Shown: one piece after another, positions 23,600 through 34,800 of the stretch | How positions within the stretch are numbered: the first letter of the stretch is position 1 | Layout of the letters: each line of letters opens with the position of its first letter | From: Anastrepha obliqua | Taxonomy: Eukaryota > Arthropoda > Insecta > Diptera > Tephritidae | Assembly (NCBI RefSeq): GCF_027943255.1 | Contig: NC_072893.1 | Coordinates: 133,919,784-133,983,783, forward strand | Direction: 5' to 3' | Length of the DNA stretch: 64,000 nucleotides | Notes under the pieces: model-generated | Database searches by the model: none | Told to the model about the DNA's origin: nothing | Seen by the model: only the letters and a program-made list of their open reading frames with translations | Translations under genes and position numbers: made by a program

Positions 23600-24190
23600 T
23601 GTTAGGATTTTGCAGTGGAGGACCGAAACCATTGGGCTACTCAAGGAAGATTATGGGGATCAATCTCTGTCTATGCCTAAGTAAAACGCTGGCACAAGTC
23701 GTTCAAGGAAGGCCGGGAGGCGCATGTCGAAATCCAAGGTCAAAACCATGCTGATCATCTTTTTCGACTCTCGAGGCATCGTCCACAAGGAGTTTGTACC
23801 TCCAGGAAGCACTGTAAACGCGACATTTTACAAAGAAGTCCTCCCTCGGCTGAAAAACCACGTCGCCCGGGTTCGGCCCGACCTCGTCAACAATTGGACC
23901 CTTCATCACGACAATGCGCCGGCGCACACCGCCTTCCTCTGCACCTCTGCATTGGCCAAGATGGGGGTTCCGGTGCTTCCCCACCCTCCCTACAGCCCAG
24001 ACCTATCCCCTCCGGGCTTCTTCTTATTCCCGCGCCTGAAAAGAAAGCTGAAGGGGAGGCGATCCAAAAAACTGTGACAGCCGAATTGAACGCGGTTCCG
24101 GCGGATGAGTTTAAAAAATGTTTCCTGCAGTGGAAGGACCGCTACCAGCGGTGTATTGACGCTCAAGGGTCCTATTTTGAAGAATATTAG
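23600..24190 (+). pseudogene. Broken mariner transposase
   Basis: Remains of a mariner transposase, in pieces. From about 23620 come TETIGLLKEDYGDQSLSMPK and a stop. At 23724-24077 lie KSKVKTMLIIFFDSRGIVHK, LHHDNAPAHTAF and HPPYSPDLSPPGFFLFPRLK. After a frameshift near 24055 come IQKTVTAELNAVP and QWKDRYQRCIDAQGSYFEEY ending at 24190. The region with the first catalytic Asp is deleted, and the third catalytic Asp is Gly (SPPGFFLF where the family has SPCDFFLF). Three independent lesions make it nonfunctional. Confidence 0.85.
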
Positions 24191-24234
24191 TTGTATAAGC
24201 CAAAAGGTTTAATAAAACTGCTTAAAAAAAAATA

Positions 24235-24580
24235 CCAGTCTAACGGTTAGACGCGATAGAAGTGAAACCTTCCGTAAAACAAACTGAGAGAGAATGAGAT
24301 CAAAAACAACAATTGACGCGGTATTTCAAAGATATGTTGACAACATCGAAACCAAAGCATTTGTATCATGTTTTAGCTATCATAAGCCACTCGTATCATT
24401 TGTTGAAATTGAAAACATTGAGGATGAATAATAATAAAATGAAGAAAATAAAATATGAACTTTATAGCAATATTATAATGAACCTATAATTATCCCGCTC
24501 CTAATGCTGTTTTCGTCTCATTCTCTCTCAGTTTGTTTTACGGAAGGTTTCACTTCTATCGCGTCTAACCGTTAGACTGG
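24235..24580. mobile_element. MITE with 65-bp perfect terminal inverted repeats
   Basis: Positions 24235-24299 and 24516-24580 are exact reverse complements over 65 bp (starting CCAGTCTAACGGTTAGACGC). They enclose an AT-rich 216-bp centre with no ORF. TA flanks both ends (24233-24234 and 24581-24582). Outside these are A and T runs that are themselves complementary, so the true end may be a few bases further out. It is inserted in the mariner-ended composite. Size and structure fit a nonautonomous DNA element, perhaps Tc1/mariner-type if TA is the target. Confidence 0.85.
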
Positions 24581-25378
24581 TATTTTTTTTTTCTGTCCAA
24601 ATTCACGACACTTTTCTGCATTATTTTTCGGCATAATTGCGGTAAATATTTAAAAATGGAAATATTTACGAATATAAAAATACGGACGCAATACAGCACA
24701 CGCGGTTGCTATTATGAGCGTCGTAACGCGTATAATACACAGACGTACTAACATACACGCAAACATTCGTAGGACGCTTGGTTTGAATTTTTTATACATA
24801 TGTATGTATGCTATACTATGGCCTAGCCTATGTACGTACATACATATTTGTGTTCTGAACTTCCAGCAAAACAATGCTTATTAATATACACATATGCATC
24901 TAGTTACATACAACCGCACACACAGGCCACTCACTTTATTCCTGTAAATGCGTATGTCGTCCAAAGCTAAAATTCTATGCCTACCGACTACAAGAACAAA
25001 ATGCATTAATAGGCGCAGGCGTAGCGGCCATCATCCTAGTTGCCATAGCGCTGAACAGTCGCGGCGGCGCCGAACAGTTTCAACTATTGTACTGTGCAAC
25101 AAAAACTCATCATCAAAAAATTGATTTATAAATTCGAGCTCATAGTTCTAAGAGCAAGTACTTTCATTCATAAAACGAGCCGCCCATATGCTAATTTTCT
25201 CGACAATTCGAAAATAGTCAATATTGGAATATTTCGCGTAGAATTATTTGCCAATATTCAATTTTTGTCAAGTCGAGTGCCCGCGGTTCCGTAAATATGT
25301 TTGCACCCATATATGTATGTAAATATATGTTTCTAAATGCTCGACAACCGCAGCTGCCTGTTCAAGGTTACTGTACAT

Positions 25379-25784
25379 TAGGCCGGGTCGATTTGTGGGA
25401 AGGCAAAAAAATCGCCCATTGCTCTGTGAAAATCATATTCTAGGGATCAGAATAAGAAATTTTGCCGAAGGGACCATACCTCTAAAACGATTTCTGATCG
25501 TTAGTTTCTTTTCTATAACTCACATTCATTCATTTACATATGTTCTGACTAAATAAATTTCTTAAGAGAAAAAATAGATAATATTATAAATAAATAAAAA
25601 TAAAGAAAAAACATAGCCATTTAGCTGATTTTTTCATGTAAAGGCCAAAAATGGTGATATTTTGAAATTGGGGGACATCAGAATTCGTTTTAGAGGTATG
25701 GTTCCTTCGGCAAAGTTTCTTATTTTGATCCCTAGAATACGATTTTCATAGAGCAATGAGCGATTTTTAAATCGACCCGCCCTA
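25379..25784. mobile_element. 406-bp inverted-repeat element with 8-bp target duplication
   Basis: The element is bounded by an exact 8-bp direct repeat CTGTACAT (25371-25378 and 25785-25792). Its arms of roughly 115 bp (about 25379-25500 and 25670-25784) are imperfect reverse complements starting TAGGCCGGGTCG / TAGGGCGGGTCG and sharing ATTCTAGGGATCA and CATACCTCTAAAACGA. The centre is AT-rich and noncoding. An 8-bp duplication suggests hAT or a similar superfamily; the superfamily is inferred. It is the second element nested in the composite. Confidence 0.9.
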
Positions 25785-26658
25785 CTGTACATGCAATGCT
25801 GTGCCTATGAATGTGCGCTGTGCCTATGAATGCGCGCTGGATTTCTTGAGAAATTTTACCGTATGTTTTGCTGTGGCGAGGCACATATGTACATACACAC
25901 AACATATATACATATATCCGCATATATACATACATATATAAATTCACAAATTTAAATTTGCTTATGCCATCCTTCTGTGTGCCTGGTAATGAAGCATTTT
26001 CTATACATACATACGTATATCTTTTTTCTTCTTTTTGGTGTCGCTTTTTCGTTTCATCGAGTCTCAAATCACTCCCAATGATTCTAAAGAAGTTTTCACT
26101 TCAATAAGGCTCATTACTTTTCAATCAAACCCTGTATTATAATCGCATTCTATTATTGCATTCTAGTGCATACACACTTAAATATACACCAAAAGACATA
26201 TGTACATTTGGGAAAGCTCTCAACTTTAAATGCAACGTGATTGCTGATTTGCCTATAAGTAATACAATAAAAATACAAACAAAATACTTCTACATATATG
26301 GCACTGCTTACATTCGTTGGCCGACACACCTATTTGCTTGTCGTGCCTTTGTACAAATATCTACGTAAGTATGTAGTTTCAGTCGTGTTGCTGTCAAGGC
26401 GCTGCGCCGTCGCGGTCAGTATTTTTATATTTTTATTTTTATTTTTTCAAATATAATTGGTGGTGCGATCGCTAGTAAACCGCTTACTATTAAGCTGATA
26501 GTAGAACAACTTTGCTGGAGTAGAAACTTTGTCGGTCATTTGTCCACTGTCTATCCAACGCCACCGATCGAACGCTTTGCATTAAACGCACCATTGAACG
26601 AAGATAAAAGCAGAGAAACAGCAAAGGGCAATAAACTTTGGGCGACTAGTGTGACTAC

Positions 26659-26838
26659 ATTAAGAAGTCAATTGTGACGTTGACTATTGTGGCCGTTGTC
26701 TTTGCCGTCTTTCTTGCTTCCGCTGCTACTACATTAAACTCAGAGTACCGTCTTATCAACGGTAAATCGATGTGGTGTGAAGTTAATATTGTTAAAAAAT
26801 TACATAGAGGAGACAGTCGTATACCTTTACAAAGATAG
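26659..26838 (+). other. Signal-peptide-like reading frame without ATG
   Basis: The frame reads IKKSIVTLTIVAVVFAVFLA then SAATTLNSEYRLINGKSMWC and ends at TAG 26836-26838 (59 codons). A basic KKS followed by about 18 hydrophobic residues and a small-residue stretch is what a secretory signal looks like. The codon in start position is ATT (26659-26661), and an in-frame stop lies five codons upstream (TAG 26647-26649 in the preceding bases). It could be a dead small secreted-protein gene, an exon with its start elsewhere, or chance. Confidence 0.2.
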
Positions 26839-27597
26839 TTAAAATATCGTATACAAGAATATTCAAAAGTGCTAAATAGGAAGCGGATACTCATTGACTT
26901 AATATTTTTCGGGTATTACTAGCCTTCGCTGGTATGTTCATATGTATATGTGTATATCTTATATATGCATAAATATATCTTCAATTTACGAGTGCGATTG
27001 GCAAGAATTTTATACATGTATTGTGCTTTTCCCCGCAGACTTCAACAATTGCATTCTTTCCTCGTTGTTGGCCGCATTTCGACTGGCCCATTCAAGTTGA
27101 ATTGATTTCATTCTGCGCGTGTACGACTAGTTTGTGACACACATTTTCTGTCTAGTCTGTATGCTGTCTGAATATCAATTATTAACCTTGTGTTTATTCC
27201 ACTTAATTCCACACAACCTTTATTAGAGATAGCGTTAATAGAATTAATTGCATTTTTCGATTCTCCACTTCTCTGCTCGCTAGATGATTCCGCTGCACGC
27301 CAAGCGAAAAATTTGTATGTGAAAACAATGGAATTACAGTTTAAGCTAGATATGGTGAGCGACAAGCAGGACGGTTGGCTTTTGACCGTCCTACGATGAG
27401 ATGAAACTATTTTGCACATCGTTAGGCTATAAGAAACAGTTATTATAACTTATCTCGAGTATTACAGTTGATTGTGTTACACATAAGAATTGTCATTACC
27501 AAATAATCGTCTTAAATTAATTTTATTTAAGTGAATTTATTTTCATTTCGGCAAGCGTGAATCTATGAGTAACCAATAAACTCTTCCCCTTTCATAG

Positions 27598-27697
27598 CAG
27601 CATAACATTCCCCATAAATATTTGGGAAATGCTCGTGGAGTGACAGTCCTTGGACGGATATAAATCCGGCTCATTCCGCAGAACCGGCTGTCGTGGT
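27598..27697 (+). repeat. Dispersed repeat copy, matching 11906
   Basis: cagcataacattccccataa through tggacggatataaatccgg and ctcattccgcagaaccggct. It aligns by eye with 11906-11990. Its right end resembles the inverted motif at 55666-55707 and 55984-56025. Family unknown. Confidence 0.5.
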
Positions 27698-30600
27698 TTC
27701 CCTTAAGAGATACTTACACTAGATGCAGTGTCATTTCAAAATCCTCCACTAAGCTGTAGCTTCTAAAAAATTATTTCAATGTCTTACTTGCCGCTAAATT
27801 GTATTTGTATGTTCGGTATATAATTTTTTTATGTTAAACTTGCATTGCCCCACACCCTCATTGATGAGTACATGACCAGTATAACGTATACTATTTTTGT
27901 TCTGTTGTTAATATTATTATAACTTTTTTCAAATGAAACCAAACAAGATTTGCAAGCTTTCGTTATTTGTGGCGACTTTTCAATGTCACATTCCTAACAT
28001 TTTTAACAATGCTAGAAAAAAAAACAAGCGTTGAATTTGTTTGTTTGCTATTCTGTTACCTGTGCAATGAGCGTGTTTGTTTCAGTTGAATGTCTAATTA
28101 TTGTTTTCTTACTTTACGATACACGCTTCAAAAATATGTATTAATGAATATCTCTGTTTTCTGTTAACAAGTACAAATAGTACTCGATTGAGTTCAGTAA
28201 ACTACACGAGTATTTCTTGTAGTCACGCAGCTGCCAATAAACCACGGCTACAGAGCCAGCTGTGGAATCTGTGGAACTTACTTCGCCCTATCATACTCGC
28301 GTGTTGCACCCAACATACATTTTTACTGCTCACTCGGGTGTTGTTGACAGCAAATGTAATCAGTTGCAAATGCCAATTTGAATTCAGTGCTCAACGGCCA
28401 GTTCAATGCAGTGTGAAGTTGTAGAATATACCAGCAGAGATAATATGATTTTTTAAATTTTATTTCTTTTTCACATTAAACCAAATGTACATACGAGTAT
28501 GTAAAGTTTTTCGCTAAAATACTGATTTATTACATTGATGTTTGCAACATTTTAATTCGCTTGTGCGTAGCGTCGTTTAACTCTTTTGCTTAATTTTTTT
28601 GTGACTTTTGTTGTATTTTGTTTTTAGATTTTACTAATTATTACCTTAAACGCAAACACAATGGCACGAAGGTGCACAGGCATGCAAGAAATGAAAACGA
28701 CTGTAAAACCAATTAACTCACTTTCTTCGCGCACGCGTCTACTTTCAATGTGGATTTGACTGAAGCTAGGGCCATTGCATAGGCAACTGTCGAATTGAAA
28801 ATTTCCTTAAGTCCCAGAGAAAAAACTGCAGTTGTTTAATAAAAATAATAAATAACGAAAGCGCGAACGATTTTAATACCGTTATGAAATCAAAGTTTTG
28901 CTCTTATTTTTGGTACTGCTAATGATCTCTGGCTGGTGGTGAATTTTTTTAAAAGGAAATAGCTTTCCCAGCAAACAGTTTGCAATTATGTTAACCGAAA
29001 CTCATTAAAAAAGTTGTTCACTATAAAGGTAAGTTATCTTAACGTTGAAGTGATTGTTTTCAACTCATTTTATAATGCAGTATACTTCTTTCTTCGTAAG
29101 CGACCTTATCTTGGAGCCATTTTGTAATACCTCTGTCGAACAATCTTCAACACAAACATTATAAAATCCTTCCTTAAGTATGTATCACTCTTTTCAAGTA
29201 ATGATTTCGGGTCTATTCTGAAGAACATTTGATACCTTCTGAAGTGCATTTAACACTTTGTCAAGTACTACTGGAAAAAAAATAAAGCCGAACCCAAGCT
29301 TTTTCGTGTTTTGCAAATACCTTGCTTTAGTCCATATATCTTTAAATTATATATCCGGATCTATTGAGAGATTCGATATTTTTTTATATTAAAATTGGAT
29401 ACTATTACTTCGCTTCTTTCGTGACAATAAGATTTATATGATATTCTGGTTATCGGTACTTTTATTTGGTAAATTATTGTTACTTGGTATCGGTATGAGC
29501 TTTGAAAGACCTGATATTTTCATGAAAACACAAAATCTGTAGACAAATGCTAAACCTTTGTGAAACCCATGCACTTGGGTCCAAATTCGTGCACTTTTTT
29601 TAAAACTTTGTATTTAAGTTGGAACTCTAGTTGCTGCATATCACATAATTTCATGTATATTTATTAGAATGGTGTTATAACAATACACTCGTGTATGTAC
29701 AAACAAGGTTTTGTTGCCCCTTTTTTATTACTTGTCACTTTTGTTTTTACAATTATACAGCGTCATTCCATTCAAATTATGAGACCTGTAATGGAGTCTT
29801 GACTGTAGTTGTTGTTGCCTTTCACGGTGGGAATTTGGCCGCCGCTTTAGCAGTTATTATTGCTGCTATCGAAATGGGATAAAATTTCTCATGTGTCAAG
29901 TACCTGTGGAGGACGATGCAGCAGTTTTTCAAATGAAAGTCACATTGTAGAGAAATGCGGCAGCGACAAGCTATGCATCACACATGCGGTATATTTTACT
30001 ACAATTCCTTCATTGCTAACAAGTGCGACTAAAAATCCAGCATATTTTTAGTGGTGGGTTTTGCCGTCAGTTCCATTATTTCGACTCAAATACAAAAATA
30101 TCTCAAACCACAAAGTTATAGTATTTATGAGAATCACTTTAGGTAAACATTTTGTTAACTACGCAACTGCTATTAATATATTTACGAAAATTCCTTTTGG
30201 GATCTATTCTTTGACTACGCCAAGTGCTTATATTTTAACATTGGAATGCGGTCAAACAACAATGTTGAATGGTGTTGTACAATGGCAGCGATCCCAGTCG
30301 CAACTTACCTTGCTTTTTCCGGCTGCGGCCGCGGCCGCTTCTGCGCCAACGCTTGTTCGGCTTCAAGCGACAACTGGCATTTTAGCAGCCGTTATCCATC
30401 TCAAAAAAACGCTTCTACTACCAGACTACTCTTCGCATTCGCAACCAGTTTCACACTGTTTAGCGCAGAGAGCATTTAGCGCTCAAATGTATGACTCCAC
30501 ATGCGACGTCGCAGCTCCAACAAAAACAAGTTTTGCTTTAAACGCAGCTGTGCGCCGTTCGCTGCTCGGGTCGCATGCCACTGGACTAAGCACGTCAATT

Positions 30601-31865
30601 CGAAAGTCTCACCAGTTTTCATTCTGAATATACGGTTAATGAAATTTTGACAAATAAATTTCGGTACTTTGTTTGCTAAGCACGACTTAACGCAGCAAAA
30701 TGCAAAACTTAAGGCCACAAAAAACAAGCGATGTAACAGGTGAAAGTCTTTTTATTTCTTGTTCATTGGTCTTAAGTGTTTGTCGAGGTCAGTAGTAGCA
30801 AACTAAAAATGTTAAATGAGAAAAAAATGCAATCAACCGAAGTAAGAAATCAAATGAGCTGCGAGCACACACTGGAATATTAAATCGCCACCGGAGTGTG
30901 GATTTGAGTGAGAGTACCGTTTAATTTCACTTATCCTAAAATTTTGCAAATATTTAATACATATTTCTTTTTTGTTTTTGTTTTTTAATTATAAATTCAT
31001 GAGTAATAGCTCAAAATGTTCAAGGGAAAATATTCAAGTTTGTGTCTAAAGTCTTTAGTTTTCGAAATTGTTTTCTGTTTTACACATAATTAATGAGTTT
31101 CAATACCATAGCATTAAAAGTAAAATACTAAAGATATTTAATAAGTATATGTCGTTATCTACAAAAAATGATTAATTTAGGAGAATCATCAGTAATTGCT
31201 GACTCAGCGGATGTGCTGCACCCACTTCACATGTTGTTTGCCGCATTAACGCCTCCAAAAATACTTGCAGCCCACAATGAGTAAACATACGTTTATGTAT
31301 GAGTTATTTCAATAGGTGCTGCATGATAAAGTGCGATGATATCCATGTTCATAAATCTTCAATATTGAGGTTCGGTTGGAATTTATATAACTAAATTAGC
31401 AATTTTTTCCATACAAAAAATGTTGGCATAGTTTTGTCATTTCTCTTTATTTTCGAACCAAAAATCAATTGCATACATTGTGGACCATTTACGATGCGAA
31501 GGGCGGTAGTGAAAGTGGGTAAACCGCGTAAAAGGTGCCACAGCGACTTGTCAAAACGTTGTTGATTGGTTGATTGGCGTTGGTGTTAACAAAATACCAG
31601 CCACATGTTAATTGCGTTGAGTCATTGGAATATGAATATATATACAAGATTTCAGCGACAAAAATGCGAATAATTTTATTTAGAAAGTAAGAAAATAATA
31701 TCTGTAAACAACGAATTTGTTCGAAAAGTATTTTATTTATTTTCAAAATATTTGTTTCCAGAAATGCTTGTGTTTAAAAGGAATTTACATTAAAAGCAAC
31801 TTTCTACCGAATACGCAATAGACGATTTGAGTGAATCCCACAATTTGATACAAATTATCAAAGAA

Positions 31866-34800
31866 ATGGATTGGGTAGAAGGAGACTTGGTGTGGTTTGA
31901 TCCTGGTGTCGGTCATCCCATACCTGGTGAAATACAAGAGGTGCATCGAGCGGCGCAAGTGATTGTAGTTCAGGCACTCATCAAGGGAAAGGTAATTAAA
32001 TCTATTGTTTAATTAATTTATATTTATATTTCAGTCAACGTGCATTAGATGGTTGGCCAAGCTTCTCTTCTGCTGAAGTAAAACCAAATAACTTCACAAT
32101 ACAAAAAAAAAAAAAATAGTTAAAATTACAATGTTTTACTCAAATTGTTCAAATAATCTTTATTTGCGATACGATATGGCTGTGCATATACATATATATA
32201 TGGTAACAAGTTGATGCGGCAATTTCTATAGGAGAAATTGTCATCTATGGGTATATATGCACTTGTTTGGCCAGTCTCAAACTCGAAGTTAAACGTTGAG
32301 CGCGGCTTTATATCACAAACGGATGCGTGCAGAGAATAATTACTTGTTGCACTTTTCACAACAACAAAGACTCATACAAACATATGAATACATGTTCAGG
32401 TGCAGCGCAAACAATTTATGCGAATATACAGAATACTGGGAAAAAACAAAAAGCCGACAAAATTCTGCTTCATGACTTGTAGTGAATTGTGCAAAAATCT
32501 GCAAGCTAGCAAATGCCAGCTTATTGTTTAGCAATTGGAAACAGATAATTTGAGCTATTTAACTGCGAAAGGTTGTTGGAGACAAACTTGTTGAAGCATC
32601 TTGTTTAGTCATATATTTCATTCTGAAGTAGCCTGAGTTCCCGCCTTAGTGATTGTTTTAAAGTTGTTCGTCTCTTCGCCTTGCGACATAGTGCGAAATT
32701 GCAGCAAAATGGGAAATACTCGCAGTAAAAGCGAGAAAGAGCAATTGTCAGTCAATGTGGTTTAACAAGCCCGCAGAACGTGAAATTCGACCTGTTTGAT
32801 GCAGAACACTTACTTATTGCACTACAGTGCTTTACAGACCATCACATACTCACAGCAACAAGTTTCGTTACAATATCTTGGATTATCAATTAATGTTCAA
32901 GTATTTTTTATACGTATTGGCTAGTAAAAGCAGCAGTCAACTGCAGTGTGGAGAATGGCTGCAACAGGCCATCTTTAGTTGGTCAAAGCATGATGTCTCT
33001 TTCAGAGGTGTTTGCTTGGAGTAATACGAACTAACCGTCCATTCTACTGGCTACCATTGCACCGAGTGGACATGTAGATTGCAATTGGCGCTTGATTTGT
33101 ATCTGATATTCGAAGTGAGAGTTCAAACTGCTGTTGCCGCCTATAGCTGGGCATCGCGAATGCGTATAGTGCGCTTTCATCTGGAACCATGGCAACGGTG
33201 CGGTTCCATCACACCTAGCCCTGCTCAATCACCATCTATTGCAATTTTATCTCCACATATTCTGCGTCGCCAACGCCCACCCAGCTTTGAGAATTTTCCA
33301 ACAACAGACGCCAACTCCGAGATGCTCCCTTTAAAGCAGCGACGCGATCAGGAGCGCAAAACAAAAAATCGCTATCCGCAATATGTAAAGAAGCTTTCAA
33401 CGATTTGCAGCGATGTCATTGCCAACCACGTTCGTAACTAGTGTTCATCCACACAAATTTATACATGCGAAGAACTACTTATTATGTGTTTTAAGTAAAC
33501 TTAAATTAAAAAAAAAATACTAAAATTATTCTTGTTTTCTTTTACAGCCACAAACTTTCGCACTGCAGCCAGGTGAGGGAAATCTGCGCCCACGACAAGA
33601 TCTCGGAAGTAGTGGCGTTGAAGATATGACCATGTTGGAAGATTTGCATGAAGCGTCATTGCTATGGAATTTGCGTCTGCGTTACGACAAAGGTCTTATT
33701 TATACGTTTGCGGGCAGTATTCTGATTGCAGTGAATCCCTACAAAATGTTTCCCGATTCGTATGGACTAGAAGTAGCTAAAAAATATGCCGGCAAACCTT
33801 TGGGTACAATGCCACCCCACCTTTTTGCCATAGGTGCAGCTGCACATGCCGCATTGCCATCACCTCAGGTCGTGGTAATATCGGGAGAATCGGGCTCGGG
33901 AAAGACCGAGTCAACAAAACTAGTAATGCAGTATTTGGCTGCTGTGGTGCCGGGTGGCGGTTCGGCATCAGCAGTCATTGCCGAACAAATACTGGAAGCT
34001 GCACCTTTACTAGAGGCCTTCGGTAATGCGCGTACGGCGCGTAACGATAACAGCTCGCGTTTTGGGAAATACCTAGAAGTTTATTTTAAAAATGGGGCAA
34101 TCGTGGGTGCGAAAATAACTCAATATCTACTTGAGAAGTCACGTATTGTGACTCAGGCGCCTGGAGAGCGAAACTATCATGTTTTCTATGAAATGCTTGG
34201 TGGTTTGTCAGAAACCGAGCGTACTAAATACGGCTTGCTTGAAGCAGATAAATATTTTTATTTAAATCAAGGTGCTACCGACTGTGCACCCGGTCGTGTG
34301 GATTGGGATTCCCTTCAAAGTGCCATGCAAGTCTTGGGCGTTTCGGAAGGTGAACGGGAAGGTATTATTAGAGTATTAGCATCAGTGCTACATTTAGGAA
34401 ACGTGTACTTTCATCGTCGGCAGTTACGTCATGGTCAAGAGGGGGTAGAAGTGGGCTCTGATGCTGAAATCAAGTGGGCGGCCCATTTGTTACATATTTC
34501 CGCTGAAGGACTTCACAGAGCACTGACTAGTCGCATCACTGAGGCACGATCGGAACGCTTACACACTCCACTTGGTATTGATCAGGCGCTCGATTCGAGA
34601 GACGCCTTTGCCAAGGCCTTATATGCTGGACTTTTTAATTGGTTGGTGTCGCGCATAAACTCTATCGTACAGAAAGGTGGTACACATGATGCACATCGTA
34701 TATCTATTTTGGATATATTTGGCTTCGAAGATTTGGCAGAGAACTCTTTCGAACAGTTGTGCATAAATTATGCCAACGAAAACCTCCAACTATATTTTAA

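Larger units (their letters stand above)
23419..26134 (+). mobile_element. Mariner-ended composite element (2716 bp) carrying nested elements
   Basis: A perfect inverted repeat of at least 28 bp (starting CAGGGTTTGATTGAAAAGTA) marks both ends, at 23419-23447 and 26106-26134. Each end is flanked by TA (23417-23418 and 26135-26136), the mariner target duplication. A mariner is normally about 1.3 kb; this one is twice that because two other inverted-repeat elements (24235-24580 and 25379-25784) and extra AT-rich sequence lie inside. A broken transposase lies at the left end. The two ends may instead belong to two neighbouring copies, but identical ends with TA on both sides favour one element. 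Confidence 0.85.
26135..31865. other. Large spacer before Myo10A, no gene recognised
   Basis: AT-rich sequence with microsatellites. It contains the dispersed repeat at 27598-27697 and a signal-peptide-like reading without ATG at 26659-26838. The promoter and any 5' noncoding exons of Myo10A should be in here. Longer ORFs (for example 30061-30627, 28101-28424, 27108-27419) show no family features or splice support. Confidence 0.4.

Noticed and set aside
30061..30627. 188-codon plus-strand ORF in the spacer before Myo10A
   Set aside because: It has no recognisable domain and mixed composition, and is partly GC-rich by an accidental gcggccgcggccgc stretch. There is no splice or conservation argument from the sequence.
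32019..32065. Possible small exon after an acceptor-like ttatatttcag at 32034
   Set aside because: It would add a few codons to Myo10A and hit a stop. The sequence tggttggccaagcttctctt resembles a SINE piece, and the next real exon at 33548 joins in phase without it.
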